Origin: Rhizobium sp. Q54
Lineage (GTDB): Bacteria > Pseudomonadota > Alphaproteobacteria > ATCC43930 > CGMCC-115725
DNA: 60,102 nt
Direction of reading: 5' to 3'
Assembly (NCBI GenBank): GCA_945861155.1
Contig: CAMATN010000012.1
Span: 1 to 60,102 of the forward strand
Shown piece by piece: positions 16,071 to 27,883 of the stretch. Position numbers and translations under genes: made by a program. How positions within the stretch are numbered: position 1 is the first letter of the stretch; every line of letters begins with the position of its first letter. The notes under the pieces were generated by a model. The model was not told the DNA's origin. It did not search any database and saw nothing but the letters and a program-made list of their open reading frames with translations.

Positions 16071-18767
16071 ATGAACATCGTTGTCGTCGAGTCGCCGGCC
16101 AAGGCAAAGACCATCAACAAGTATCTCGGGCGCGACTACAAGGTCATCGCCAGCTACGGCCATGTCCGCGACCTGCCGGCAAAGGACGGGTCGGTCCTCC
16201 CCGATTCGGATTTCGCGATGTTGTGGGAAGTCGACGGCCGCTCCGAGAAGCACATGAAGGAGATCGCCGAGGCGGTGCGCGGCGCCGATAAACTGTTCCT
16301 CGCCACCGACCCCGACCGCGAGGGCGAGGCGATCTCGTGGCATGTCCGCGAGGTGCTGAAGGCGCGCCGCGTGCTGAAGGATGTCGAGGTCAAGCGCGTC
16401 GTCTTCAACGAGGTCACGCGCAGCGCCGTGCTCGAGGCCTTCCGCCACCCGCGCGAGATCGACGCCGAGCTGGTCGACGCCTACCTCGCCCGGCGCGCGC
16501 TCGATTACCTAGTCGGGTTTACGCTGTCGCCGGTCTTGTGGCGGAAATTGCCGGGCAGCCGCTCGGCCGGCCGCGTGCAATCGGTCGCGCTGCGCCTCGT
16601 CTGCGAGCGGGAAGCCGAGATCGAGGCGTTTCGCGCGCGCGAATACTGGACGATCGAGGTCGAGTTCCAGACCGAGGCGGGGGACCGCTTCACCGCCCGG
16701 CTGTCGCAGCTCGACGGCAAGAAGCTCGACCGCTTCGACCTCAACACCGAGGAAAAGGCGCGCGCCGCCGCCGACGCGATCCTCACCGCCCAGGGCTTTA
16801 CGGTCGCTTCGGTCGAGCACCGCGAGGTCCGCCGCAACCCGTTTCCGCCGTTCACGACCTCGACACTGCAGCAGGAAGCCTCACGCAAGCTCGGCTTTGG
16901 CACGAGCCGCACGATGCAGGTCGCGCAGCGCCTGTACGAAGGGATCGAACTCGACGGCGATACGGTCGGCCTGATCACCTACATGCGCACCGACGGGGTC
17001 GCGATCGCCGCCGAGGCGATCGCCGGCGCGCGCGAGCTGATCGGCGCCGAGTACGGCGCGCGCTATCTGCCGGCGGAGCCGCGGGTCTACCGCAGCCCGG
17101 CCAAGAACGCGCAGGAAGCGCACGAGGCGATCCGCCCGACCGACATGGCGCGCAAGCCCGCCGACGTCGCCTCTCGCCTCGACAACGACCAGCGCCGCCT
17201 TTACGAGCTGATCTGGAAGCGCACCGTGGCGAGCCAGATGGCCTCGGCCCTGCTCGACCAGGCCAGCATCGACATCGCCGATCCGAGCGGCCGACTGCGG
17301 CTGCACGCGACCGGCTCGGTCCTGTTGTTCGACGGTTTCCTCAAGCTCTACCAGGAAGACCGCGACGATGCGGCGGACGAAGAAGGCGATTCCCGGCGCC
17401 TGCCGAACATGCGCGAGACCGAGCGCCTGGCGCGCGGCGCGGTCGACCCGGCGCAGCATTTCACCCAGCCGCCGCCGCGCTACAGCGAGGCGAGCCTCGT
17501 TAAGAAGCTCGAGGAGCTCGGCATCGGCCGGCCCTCGACCTACGCCTCGATCATCCAGGTCTTGCAGGACCGCGACTACGTCAAACTTGACAAGCGCCGC
17601 TTCGTGCCGGAGGACCGCGGCCGACTGGTGACCGCCTTCCTGACCAGTTTTTTCGAGCGCTACGTCGAATACAATTTCACCGCCGACCTCGAAAACCAGC
17701 TCGACGAGGTGTCGGGCGGGCGGGTCGACTGGAAGGAATTGCTGCGCAATTTCTGGCGGGATTTCTCCACCTCGGTCGCCGGCACCAAGGATCTGACGAT
17801 CACGGCGGTGCTCGAAGCGCTCGACGCCGAGCTCGGCCGCCATTTCTTTCCCGATGACGGCCCCAATAATCCGACCGGCCGCGATGCGCGCCTGTGCCCT
17901 GGCTGCGGCGCCGGGCGGCTCTCGCTGAAGCTCGGCCGTTTCGGGGCCTTCATCGGGTGCTCGAACTACCCGGAATGCCGCTATACCCGAGCATTCGGGG
18001 TCGAAGCCGAGGGCGAGACCGGCGGCGCCGACACGGTGCTCGGCAACGATCCGGCCAGCGGCCAGAGCGTCAGCGTCAAGAAAGGCCCCTATGGGCACTA
18101 TGCCCAGCTCGGCGAAGGCGACAACGGCAACAAGCCAAAACGGGTGTCGTTGCCGCGCGGCCTCAAGCCCGCCGATGTCGATCTCGATAGCGCGCTGCGC
18201 CTACTGGCATTGCCGCGCGAAATCGGCCGCCACCCCGAGACCGGCGAGCCGATCACCGCCGGGATCGGCCGGTTCGGCGCCTATATCAAGCACGGCAGCT
18301 CGTTTGCCTCCCTCGCGGCCGATGACGATGTCCTGAACATCGGCCTCAACCGTGCGGTGACCCTGCTCGCCGAAGCCAAGACCGGCCAGCGGCGCGGCCC
18401 TCAGTTGCTGCGCGAAGTCGGGCCGCACCCCGAGGGCGGCACGGTCGGGCTCTACCGCGGGCGCTATGGACCCTATGTCAGCCATGACGGGATCCTCGCC
18501 TCGCTGCCGAAGAGCGCCGATCCCGACAGCTTCGCGCTCGAAACCGCGGTCGAATTGCTCGCGACCCAGCGCGCCAAAGGCAAACCCCGCCGCCCCGCCC
18601 GCAAAGCCGCCGCGGTTGCTTCCGCGCCCGCCGCATCGGGAAACGGCACCAAAAAGACTGTCCGCAAGCCCGCCGCGAAGCGCGCGACGACCGCGACCAA
18701 AGCCAAGCCGAAGGCGAAGGCGGCAACGAAGAGCGCCGCAAAGCCGGTGCGCCGCCCGTCGGCCTGA
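16071..18767 (+). CDS. topA: DNA topoisomerase I
   Basis: TopA relaxes negative supercoils by a type IA strand-passage reaction. The product has 898 residues from the ATG at 16071, which gives MNIVVVESPAKAKTINKYLG; a TTG 12 bases upstream is rejected. The Toprim motif DPDREGE is at 80-86. The catalytic tyrosine is Tyr304 in ITYMRTDG. A zinc-finger block with CPGCG and a second Cys pair (CSNYPEC) lies near residue 610. The C-terminal tail of about 60 residues is rich in Lys, Ala and Pro and is probably disordered and DNA-binding, common in GC-rich bacteria. The gene follows dprA, as in many alphaproteobacteria. Confidence 0.97.
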   Translation: MNIVVVESPAKAKTINKYLGRDYKVIASYGHVRDLPAKDGSVLPDSDFAMLWEVDGRSEKHMKEIAEAVRGADKLFLATDPDREGEAISWHVREVLKARRVLKDVEVKRVVFNEVTRSAVLEAFRHPREIDAELVDAYLARRALDYLVGFTLSPVLWRKLPGSRSAGRVQSVALRLVCEREAEIEAFRAREYWTIEVEFQTEAGDRFTARLSQLDGKKLDRFDLNTEEKARAAADAILTAQGFTVASVEHREVRRNPFPPFTTSTLQQEASRKLGFGTSRTMQVAQRLYEGIELDGDTVGLITYMRTDGVAIAAEAIAGARELIGAEYGARYLPAEPRVYRSPAKNAQEAHEAIRPTDMARKPADVASRLDNDQRRLYELIWKRTVASQMASALLDQASIDIADPSGRLRLHATGSVLLFDGFLKLYQEDRDDAADEEGDSRRLPNMRETERLARGAVDPAQHFTQPPPRYSEASLVKKLEELGIGRPSTYASIIQVLQDRDYVKLDKRRFVPEDRGRLVTAFLTSFFERYVEYNFTADLENQLDEVSGGRVDWKELLRNFWRDFSTSVAGTKDLTITAVLEALDAELGRHFFPDDGPNNPTGRDARLCPGCGAGRLSLKLGRFGAFIGCSNYPECRYTRAFGVEAEGETGGADTVLGNDPASGQSVSVKKGPYGHYAQLGEGDNGNKPKRVSLPRGLKPADVDLDSALRLLALPREIGRHPETGEPITAGIGRFGAYIKHGSSFASLAADDDVLNIGLNRAVTLLAEAKTGQRRGPQLLREVGPHPEGGTVGLYRGRYGPYVSHDGILASLPKSADPDSFALETAVELLATQRAKGKPRRPARKAAAVASAPAASGNGTKKTVRKPAAKRATTATKAKPKAKAATKSAAKPVRRPSA

Positions 18768-18790
18768 TCGTGATGAGCTGGATGAGCGTC

Positions 18791-18904
18791 GTGCGTCCTT
18801 CGAGACGCCCGCTGCGCGGGCTCCTCAGGATGACGTCTTTTCTTCATGCCATCATAGACTTACGTCATCCTGAGGAGGCGCGGAGCGCCGTCTCGAAGGA
18901 CGCA
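18791..18904. repeat. Paired inverted repeat, CGTCCTTCGAGACG family
   Basis: The left arm at 18791-18836 runs from GTGCGTCCTTCGAGACG to CTCCTCAGGATGACGT. It is repeated inverted and imperfectly at 18862-18904. Each arm has an internal GC hairpin that differs between arms (CCGCTGCGCGG versus GGCGCGGAGCGCC). The same family appears at 59967-60014 and starts again at the right window edge. Confidence 0.85.
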
Positions 18905-19174
18905 GAGGCGCTGCTGCGGCCGTGACAATGGGCGGCTTCCTATACATCCTGTGTTGCCGCGACGGCTCGTATTATGTCGGAAGTACAAGCACCAGCTTGG
19001 AAAGGCGCATGGCGGAACATGACGCCGGCGCGCTCGATGGCTACACCGCGCGTCGTAGGCCTGTCACGCTTGTCTTCCAGCATCCTTTCGAACGCCTTGA
19101 GGATGCGATTGCCGCTGAACGGCAGATCAAGGGCTGGCGGCGCGAGAAGAAACAGGCGTTGATCCGGGGCGACT

Positions 19175-21488
<2,314 letters not shown>

Positions 21489-21502
<14 letters not shown>

Positions 21503-21526
21503 CCGAATTTTGTGCCGGCGGCGCTG
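21489..21526. repeat. Short direct duplication of the rnr 3' end
   Basis: GCCGGCGGCGCTG-type sequence at about 21489-21501 (overlapping the rnr stop) recurs at 21514-21526. The flanking TTGT(A/G)C is also shared, suggesting a 25-bp duplication event. Confidence 0.6.
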
Positions 21527-21658
21527 GTTCGCCCAAAAATATGACAGAGGGATGACTACTGCCGTTGATCGGCGGGTTGGAGCGATCTACTCTGCGACAA
21601 ATGGTAGCTGGACGTGTCTGCCAAAAGACGCGCCAGCGGGTGAACAGGGGGAAAAAGC

Positions 21659-23572
21659 GTGTCGATGCCCGCGCTGTGTTTGTCGAGTTTATCCGCTGGT
21701 TTTGCACGGCGAATCGCGGGGATCGCGCTGCTCGCGCTCGCCGCCTGCGCAGGGCAGGAGCGCCTCTCGTCCGACGCCGCCTCGTCGCATGTCGGCGGCC
21801 CGCTATTCGCCCGGGCGCTGGACGAGATTGGCGATCTTTACATCGAGACCGTAACGAGCCGGCGCATTGCCATGTCGGGGGCGGCGCGGCTGGCGACGAT
21901 AGACGACAAGCTCGGTGTCGGCGACAGCTTTGGAACCGGGTCCGGCGGCACGCTGACGCTGCGCTATGACGGTCGCGACATCGCGTTTTACGCGAAGCCA
22001 GCCGATAACAATTCGCGCGAATGGGGAGAAATGATCGCTACCCTGATCGCGACCGCAAAGCAGGCCTCGCCGCGCCTCGCGGCCGCGGCGCCGGAGAGCA
22101 TCGAAAAGGCCGTGTTCGATGGCATGACCGCGGCGCTCGACCGCTTCTCGCGCTATTCCACGGCGGAGATCGCCCGCGACCAGCGCGCGGCGCGCAGCGG
22201 CTTCGGCGGCATCGGGATCACGCTCGACGGAACAAACGACCAGTTCCGCGTCACCGCGGTGACGCCGCAGAGCCCTGCGGACCGCGCCGGGATCCGGCCG
22301 GAGGACCAGATCGTCGCTGTCGACGGGGTGGCCACGACCGGGTGCCTGCATCACGACGTGATTCATCGGTTGCGCGGCCCGATCGGCAGCCCCGTCGCGC
22401 TGAGGGTGCTGCAGGCCGGCATGGCACAGCCGCGCGACCTGCGGTTGCAGCGGGCTTCGGTCTCCGAGCCGACCGTGACCGCCTCGCGCGACGGCGGCAT
22501 CGCGGTTTTCCGCGTCAACACCTTCAACCACCGGACGACCCAGCGCGTTGCCGAGGCCTTGGCGGAGGCACAGCACCAGACCGGCGGACGGCTCGCCGGC
22601 GTGGTGCTCGATTTGCGCGGCAACCCGGGCGGGTTGCTCGACCAGGCGGTCAGCCTCGCAGATTTGTTTCTCCGCGACGGTCCGATCGTGTCGGCGGTCG
22701 GCCGCCATCCGGCCAGCCGCCAGCATTTCAAGGCGTCCGGAAACAGCGTCGCGCCGCTCGTGCCGCTGGCGGTGTTGATCAACGGCGGCTCCGCCTCGGC
22801 GTCTGAAATCGTCGCCGCGGCGCTTCAGGATGCCGGGCGCGCCGTCGTCATCGGCAGCTCGTCCTACGGCAAGGGGACCGTGCAAACGGTGTTGCGCTTG
22901 CCGAACAACGGCGAATTGCTGCTGACTTGGGCACGGCTCGTGGCACCGTCCGGCTATTTGCTGCAGGCGCATGGGGTGGTCCCAACGCTGTGCACCGCCG
23001 ATCTGCCGGACGACACGAACTCGCTCGCAATCGGATTGCAGCGGGCATCCGTGTCGCGGGCCGGCGGACCGGCCGCCGCGCGCGCCGCTCTCGACGAGCG
23101 CGCGTGGTCGGAACTGCATCGCTCGTGCCCGGCGCGCCGTACCCGCCCGGCGGTCGATCTTGCGCTGGCGACGCGGGTGCTTGCGGACACCAAGCTTTAC
23201 GGCGAGCTATTGCACGCTCTGCCGGCAGCGGCCCGGGGCGCGCAAACCGCGTCGGTCCGGCATTGCAACACTACCCGGCGGTGGCGCCGGGCGGGGGTGG
23301 GCCTGGGGTGGGATGGCCCTCGGGCGGGCCGGCCTTGCCTTGACAGAAACCCGCGGCGCGTTATCTTCACCAGAGGCTTACCGTCAAACCTCGCGAGGCT
23401 GCCAATGGCAAAGACCAATACTGTCCTGATCAAGCTGGTCAGCACCGCGGATACCGGGTTTTTCTACGTGACGAAAAAGAACCCCCGGACCAAAACCAAC
23501 AAGCTCGAACTGAAGAAGTTCGATCCTGTCGCGCGCAAGCATGTCGTCTTCAAGGAAGCCAAGATTAAATAG
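21659..23572 (+). CDS. S41-family C-terminal processing protease, lipoprotein; frame continues into rpmG
   Basis: The GTG at 21659 has a good upstream AGGGGGA. The N-terminus carries a lipoprotein signal, ALLALAAC with Cys30. A PDZ domain lies at about 180-250 ([17 protein letters not shown]). The S41 catalytic domain follows with Ser380 in GGSASASEI and Lys405 in SYGKGTVQ, spaced as in CtpA proteases. Recognisable protease sequence ends near residue 530. From there the frame stays open through low-complexity Arg/Gly-rich codons and the rpmG promoter, then enters rpmG in register, so its stop is the L33 stop. Either the true stop was lost or a protease-L33 fusion is made. Expected location: membrane-anchored, periplasmic. 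Confidence 0.8.
   Translation: MSMPALCLSSLSAGFARRIAGIALLALAACAGQERLSSDAASSHVGGPLFARALDEIGDLYIETVTSRRIAMSGAARLATIDDKLGVGDSFGTGSGGTLTLRYDGRDIAFYAKPADNNSREWGEMIATLIATAKQASPRLAAAAPESIEKAVFDGMTAALDRFSRYSTAEIARDQRAARSGFGGIGITLDGTNDQFRVTAVTPQSPADRAGIRPEDQIVAVDGVATTGCLHHDVIHRLRGPIGSPVALRVLQAGMAQPRDLRLQRASVSEPTVTASRDGGIAVFRVNTFNHRTTQRVAEALAEAQHQTGGRLAGVVLDLRGNPGGLLDQAVSLADLFLRDGPIVSAVGRHPASRQHFKASGNSVAPLVPLAVLINGGSASASEIVAAALQDAGRAVVIGSSSYGKGTVQTVLRLPNNGELLLTWARLVAPSGYLLQAHGVVPTLCTADLPDDTNSLAIGLQRASVSRAGGPAAARAALDERAWSELHRSCPARRTRPAVDLALATRVLADTKLYGELLHALPAAARGAQTASVRHCNTTRRWRRAGVGLGWDGPRAGRPCLDRNPRRVIFTRGLPSNLARLPMAKTNTVLIKLVSTADTGFFYVTKKNPRTKTNKLELKKFDPVARKHVVFKEAKIK
23340..23367 (+). promoter_or_regulatory. 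rpmG promoter
   Basis: TTGACA at 23340-23345 is followed after 16 bases by TATCTT at 23362-23367, a near-consensus housekeeping promoter 38 bases before the rpmG ATG. It lies inside the open frame that continues from the upstream protease, which supports rpmG as an independently transcribed gene. Confidence 0.75.
23405..23572 (+). CDS. rpmG: 50S ribosomal protein L33
   Basis: A 55-residue large-subunit ribosomal protein. It starts [20 protein letters not shown] and ends [11 protein letters not shown], typical of the proteobacterial form without zinc-binding cysteines. A GAGG Shine-Dalgarno lies 6 bases before the ATG and a strong promoter about 40 bases upstream. It is in the same reading frame as the upstream S41 protease with no intervening stop. 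A terminator hairpin follows, shared with the convergent pleD. Confidence 0.96.
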   Translation: MAKTNTVLIKLVSTADTGFFYVTKKNPRTKTNKLELKKFDPVARKHVVFKEAKIK

Positions 23573-23586
23573 CCGGCGCCCATCCG

Positions 23587-23617
23587 AACCCACCATCCAA
23601 TTGCGTGGTGGGTTTCG
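23587..23617. terminator. Terminator shared by rpmG and pleD
   Basis: AACCCACCA (23587-23595) pairs with TGGTGGGTT (23606-23614) around a 10-base loop, followed by TCGTCC on the plus strand. It sits between convergent genes and could act in both directions. Confidence 0.7.
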
Positions 23618-23630
23618 TCCGCTCAACCCA

Positions 23631-25016
23631 TTATGCGGCGTCGCGCTTGGCGGTCAGCGTGATGACCCGGTTGCGGCCGGCATTCTTCGCGGTGTAGAGC
23701 GCGTCATCGGCGCGCTTCAACAGATTATCCAGCGTATCGTCGCCCTCGCCGGTCACCGCCACCCCGATGCTGATCGTGACCGGCACCACCTTGCCGTTTT
23801 CGCGCAGGGTGAAGAGTTCGTCCGCGACCGCCGCGCGTAGCCGCTCGGCGACGATCTCCGCGCCGCCGAGGCTGGTCTCGGGCATCACGACGATGAACTC
23901 CTCGCCGCCAAGGCGGCCGACCAGATCGACGCTGCGCACATGCAGCAACGCACGCTCGGACAACTCGCGCAGCACCTCGTCGCCGGCCGGGTGGCCATGC
24001 CGGTCGTTGACCAGCTTGAAATGATCGATGTCGAACAGCATCACCGCGGTCTCGTTACCGCCCTCGGGGAGGCGCGCGAGCAATTCGTTGAGATGCGCGA
24101 AGACGTATCGGCGATTGTACAGCCCGGTCAGCTCGTCGGTCAGCGCCAGGGACAGGCTGCGCCGGTAATTTGCCCGCAACCGCTCCTGCAAGCGCTTGCG
24201 CCGGATCTGGGTGCGCACGCGGGCCAACAGCTCGTTGCGATCGACCGGGCGGATCAAATAATCGTTGGCGCCGAGATCGAGCCCCTTGGCGAGCCGCGGC
24301 AGAGCGCTGTCATCGGCCATCAAGAGGATCGGCAGATCGCGCCAGCTCTCGTTCGCGCGCAGCTGCGACACCAGACGCAGCGGATCGCCATCGGGCAGCG
24401 ACATGCTGACGATCGCGAGTTCGACCGAATCGTCGAACATCAGCTGCGCTTCGGCACAGGAGGCGGCGCGCAAAACCGAACCAGCCACCGGCGTCAGGGT
24501 GTCGATGATCCGGGATGCCGCAAACCCCTGTTCCTCGACGAGCAGGATGCGCGCGGGCTCGACATCGTCGGCCGGCCCGTCCAGCGGATCGTCGCTGCTG
24601 AACCGGCCGCAGACCTCCTCGCGCAGGCGCAACTCGTCCATCATCCGCTTCAGGCGGACGAGCGAGCGCACCCGGGCAAACAGGGCGATATCGTTGACCG
24701 GCTTGGTCAGGAAATCGTCGGCGCCTGCTTCCAAGCCGCGCAGCCGGTCGGCGACATCGGACAGCGCGGTCACCATCACGACCGGGATGTCGGCCGTGCG
24801 CGGGTTCGCCTTGAGCCGGCGGCACACCTCGAACCCGTCCATTCGCGGCATCATCACATCGAGCAGGATGATGTCGGGCGGCTCGGAATCGGCCAGATCG
24901 AGCGCCTTCGGGCCATTATAGGCGGTTATAACCTCGAAATACTCGCTGGCAAGCTTTGCTTCGAGCAGCTTGACATTGAGCTCGACGTCATCGACGACCA
25001 GGACGCGCGCGGTCAT
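23631..25016 (-). CDS. pleD: PleD-type response regulator diguanylate cyclase
   Basis: PleD is a phosphorylation-activated diguanylate cyclase in the alphaproteobacterial cell-cycle circuit. The 461-residue protein has a first REC domain with phospho-acceptor Asp53 (IILLDVMMP). A second, degenerate REC follows, where AIVSMSLPDGD has Ser at the Asp position. The C-terminal GGDEF domain has the active site GGEEF and an intact inhibitory I-site RSVD five residues before it. This REC-REC-GGDEF order is exactly that of PleD. divK lies 18 bases upstream on the same strand, so they form a divK-pleD operon. Confidence 0.95.
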   Translation of the reverse strand: MTARVLVVDDVELNVKLLEAKLASEYFEVITAYNGPKALDLADSEPPDIILLDVMMPRMDGFEVCRRLKANPRTADIPVVMVTALSDVADRLRGLEAGADDFLTKPVNDIALFARVRSLVRLKRMMDELRLREEVCGRFSSDDPLDGPADDVEPARILLVEEQGFAASRIIDTLTPVAGSVLRAASCAEAQLMFDDSVELAIVSMSLPDGDPLRLVSQLRANESWRDLPILLMADDSALPRLAKGLDLGANDYLIRPVDRNELLARVRTQIRRKRLQERLRANYRRSLSLALTDELTGLYNRRYVFAHLNELLARLPEGGNETAVMLFDIDHFKLVNDRHGHPAGDEVLRELSERALLHVRSVDLVGRLGGEEFIVVMPETSLGGAEIVAERLRAAVADELFTLRENGKVVPVTISIGVAVTGEGDDTLDNLLKRADDALYTAKNAGRNRVITLTAKRDAA

Positions 25017-25034
25017 GACGAAATAAATCCGTGA

Positions 25035-25445
25035 TCAGGGAAGGAAACGCTCGACGGTGCGCATAAAGCCGGCGACCGAAATCGGCTTGGCGATGTAGGC
25101 TTCGCAACCGCCGTCGCGAATTTTCTCCTCATCGCCCTTCATCGCGAAGGCGGTCACCGCGATGACCGGGATGGATCGCAGATCCTCGTCCTCCTTGAGC
25201 CATTTGGTAACCTCCAGCCCCGATACTTCGGGCAGCTGAATGTCCATCAGGATCAGGTCCGGCCGGTGCTGCCGCGCCATGCGCAGCGCCTCGACCCCGT
25301 CCTTCGTTTGCAGCGTGAAATAGCCATGCGCTTCGAGCAGGTCGTTGAAGAGCTTCATGTTGAGGGGGTTGTCTTCGACGATCAACACCTTCCTTTGCAC
25401 GCGCTGGCCGACGTCGCCGTCCCGCTTCATCGCCTCGACCGTCAT
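25035..25445 (-). CDS. divK: DivK-type single-domain response regulator
   Basis: DivK relays polarity and cell-cycle signals from the histidine kinases PleC and DivJ. The 136-residue product is a lone REC domain. Acidic residues lie in LIVEDN, the phospho-acceptor is Asp68 in LILMDIQLP, and there are the conserved Thr/Ala and Lys of [14 protein letters not shown] and AYIAKPIS. It carries about 15 more N-terminal residues than typical DivK, so a GTG at codon 16 is an alternative start. It precedes pleD by 18 bases. Confidence 0.9.
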   Translation of the reverse strand: MTVEAMKRDGDVGQRVQRKVLIVEDNPLNMKLFNDLLEAHGYFTLQTKDGVEALRMARQHRPDLILMDIQLPEVSGLEVTKWLKEDEDLRSIPVIAVTAFAMKGDEEKIRDGGCEAYIAKPISVAGFMRTVERFLP

Positions 25446-25783
25446 CCTCGCCAGACCCCTGCAAATGCCGCGGATCGCGATGGCGCGTCAGCGCCCAGGC
25501 TCAATCTCCGGTTCAAGCTCCGGCCGACCCCGCCGTAATCCCGCGTTCCCGTTCTACGCAACGTGGTTTAACAATTGGTAACTGTCTTGCGCGGCGCCGC
25601 AAAAAACGTGTCGCGCGCGGGCGGGACGACGATCCGGCGAGCCGGGTTTGCGCCGTTCGGCTCCGGCCTGGAGCTCGGCGTCGCGGCCACGGCACACGAT
25701 ACAACCTGCGAGTGTGGAATGATACCTCCGGCATTTCGCATCGGCATCGATCCCGGCGGCGCCAAAATCGCGGAGCGTGCCGG
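25446..25783. other. 338-bp gap between divK and dinB
   Basis: This is the divergent promoter region for divK-pleD (minus) and dinB (plus). I see no convincing protein in it. It is unusually AT-rich near 25555-25585, where TTTAACAATTGGTAAC occurs; see the CtrA-like site. No clear LexA box before dinB is visible by eye. Confidence 0.5.
25566..25582. promoter_or_regulatory. Possible CtrA-like box upstream of divK
   Basis: TTTAACAATTGGTAAC contains TTAA and GTAAC half-sites 6 bases apart, close to the CtrA consensus TTAA-N7-TTAAC but one base short in spacing and with a mismatch. It lies about 120-135 bases upstream of divK, a cell-cycle gene, which makes it plausible but unproven. Confidence 0.3.
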
Positions 25784-27064
25784 GTGAGCGCGGTCCTGTG
25801 CCGCGACTGCGCCGCCCTCGCGACATCAGCAGATCCCCTCGCCAAGCCGGAGCGCTGCGCCGAATGCGGGTCGCCGCGCCTCGTCGCGCACGCGGAGCTG
25901 ACCCAGCTCGCGATCGCCCATCTCGATTGCGACGCCTTCTATGCCACGGTCGAGAAGCGTGACCGGCCGGATCTGGCCGAGCGCCCGGTGATCGTCGGGG
26001 GCGGCGCGCGCGGTGTTGTCCTGGCCTGCTGCTATGTCGCGCGGCTCTATGGGGTGCGCTCGGCGATGCCGATGTTCAAGGCGCTCGCCGCCTGTCCCGA
26101 CGCGGTGGTGATCCGCCCGGACATGGCGAAATACCGCGAAATCGGCCGCGCCGTCCGGGCGGAGATGCAGCGCCTTACCCCGCTCGTCGAGCCGTTGTCG
26201 ATCGACGAGGCGTTTGTCGACCTGACCGGAACCGAGGTTGACGGCGCCGCGCCGGCCCAGTTGCTGGCCGCGCTCGCGCGGCGGGTCGAGGCGACGCTCG
26301 GCATCACGCTGTCGATCGGGCTCAGCTACAACAAATTCCTCGCCAAGTTGGCGTCCGATCTCGACAAGCCGCGAGGGTTCGCGGTGATCGGCCGGGCCGA
26401 GGCGGTCGGCTTTCTCGCCGACAAGCCGGTCGGCTGGCTGTGGGGGGTCGGCGGTGCGACGCAGCGCCGCCTCGCCGCCGACGGGATCGCGCGGATCGGG
26501 CAATTGCGCACGCTCGATCCGCGCGAGCTGGCGCAGCGCTACGGCCGGCTCGGGCTGCGCCTCGCGCAGCTTGCCCACGGCGAGGATGACCGCCGCATCG
26601 AGCCCGACGGGCGCGCCCGCTCGATCTCGGCCGAGACCACTTTCGCCCGCGACGAGGCCGACGAAGCCGTGCTGGCGCTGGCGCTGCGGCCGCTATGCGA
26701 GCGGGTCGCCGAGCGCCTCAAGCACGCCGGCCTGGCCGCCGGCATCGTGACGCTCAAGCTCAAGACGGCCGATTTCCGGCTGCGCACCCGCTCGCGCCGC
26801 CTCGCCGACCCGACCCGGCTCGCCGCCGGCCTGTTCCGCACCGTGCGTCACCTGCTCGCGGGAGAGGCTGACGGCGCCACCCGGTTTCGCCTGATCGGGA
26901 TCGGCGCTGACGGGCTCGTCGATGGCGCCGCTGCCGATTTGCCGACGCTGTTCGAGCGCGAGGACGGAAGGCCGCGCCGGCTCGAGGAAGCGATCGACGA
27001 GGTCCGCCGCCGTCACGGCGCGGCCGCGCTGCGCCTCGGTGACCCGCCGGAAATCGATGGCTGA
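25784..27064 (+). CDS. dinB: DNA polymerase IV with N-terminal zinc-ribbon-like segment
   Basis: A Y-family translesion polymerase. From the GTG at 25784 the product has 426 residues. Residues 1-33 hold two Cys pairs (CRDC and CAEC), a small zinc-ribbon-like extension known in alphaproteobacterial DinB. The palm motifs are HLDCDAFYATVEKR and SIDEAFVDL, followed by GLSYNKFLAKLASDLDKP (fingers/palm) and a C-terminal little-finger domain (ISAETTFARD). A GGAG sits about 8 bases before the GTG. An in-frame ATG farther upstream (25712) adds only Arg/His-rich sequence and is rejected. Its neighbour divK is divergent. Confidence 0.93.
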   Translation: MSAVLCRDCAALATSADPLAKPERCAECGSPRLVAHAELTQLAIAHLDCDAFYATVEKRDRPDLAERPVIVGGGARGVVLACCYVARLYGVRSAMPMFKALAACPDAVVIRPDMAKYREIGRAVRAEMQRLTPLVEPLSIDEAFVDLTGTEVDGAAPAQLLAALARRVEATLGITLSIGLSYNKFLAKLASDLDKPRGFAVIGRAEAVGFLADKPVGWLWGVGGATQRRLAADGIARIGQLRTLDPRELAQRYGRLGLRLAQLAHGEDDRRIEPDGRARSISAETTFARDEADEAVLALALRPLCERVAERLKHAGLAAGIVTLKLKTADFRLRTRSRRLADPTRLAAGLFRTVRHLLAGEADGATRFRLIGIGADGLVDGAAADLPTLFEREDGRPRRLEEAIDEVRRRHGAAALRLGDPPEIDG

Positions 27065-27073
27065 CGGCGAGGC

Positions 27074-27883
27074 TCAGCAGCCCGGTTTGGGCAATGCCTC
27101 GATGTCGTCGAGCTTGGCGCGGATTGCGTAATCGCCATAGTCGATCACCATGTCGCGCGACACGCCGTTGTCGAGCAGTATCATGCTCAGCTCGTAATCA
27201 GGCTTTTCGGCCTTGTGATCGGCTGGAAAGAAGGCCAGCCGAACGCGCCAGCCCGGGCGATCGAGCAGCGGGCTTTTCTTGGCCGCCTCGGCGTCGGGCT
27301 CGACCTTGGCGCCGATCACCGCCGAAACGAGCACCGCGCTCTCGGCCGTCGCGCCGTCGAAGACCTGCATCGACATGAAGTTGTCGCCGGCTTCCGCCTT
27401 GCCGATCAGCATGATCGTATGGCCGCTGGGGAACAGCACGCCGGAGGGCAGCTTGACGTTCTTGGCCGACGGCTTTTCGAAATCGGCGGCGCCGCCCTTG
27501 CCGGACCCGTCGAGCTTGGCTTCGCCCCGGGTCTCCTCATCGTCGGCGCCGCTGCGCGTCTCCTTCTGGTTGAAGCGATAGCGCAGCGCGTCTTTTGCTT
27601 CCCAGGTCACGAAACTCGACGCGATGCTGACATCGGGCGATTCGGAATATCCCATCTTGAGGCGGTAATGCTGCTCGACGGTCCAGCCGTCGCAGACCTC
27701 GCCCCATTGATAGACCATCGTGCCGCTCGCGCCGGTGACGCCGGCATCGCCGCCGGTCCGGGTCAGGCTGATCGAATACAGCGCGCGATGCGGCATGATC
27801 TCGGCGGCGCCGGTCGACCCGGCGCCGAACAAGGCCAACGCGACGGCGGCCGGCAGGCCGGCCGCGAACAAGCGATCCATCAT
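27074..27883 (-). CDS. EipB-like periplasmic envelope protein (DUF1849)
   Basis: EipB of Brucella is a periplasmic beta-spiral protein needed for envelope integrity. From the ATG at 27883 the product has 269 residues with a signal peptide (hydrophobic LPAAVALALFG, cleavage near GAAE). The domain opens with MPHRALYSISL, then GASGTMVYQWGEVCDGW. Two mature cysteines are visible, Cys64 and the C-terminal Cys269; their positions match the conserved disulfide of EipB. GGGAG lies 10 bases before the start. dinB ends 9 bases away on the opposite strand. Confidence 0.85.
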   Translation of the reverse strand: MMDRLFAAGLPAAVALALFGAGSTGAAEIMPHRALYSISLTRTGGDAGVTGASGTMVYQWGEVCDGWTVEQHYRLKMGYSESPDVSIASSFVTWEAKDALRYRFNQKETRSGADDEETRGEAKLDGSGKGGAADFEKPSAKNVKLPSGVLFPSGHTIMLIGKAEAGDNFMSMQVFDGATAESAVLVSAVIGAKVEPDAEAAKKSPLLDRPGWRVRLAFFPADHKAEKPDYELSMILLDNGVSRDMVIDYGDYAIRAKLDDIEALPKPGC

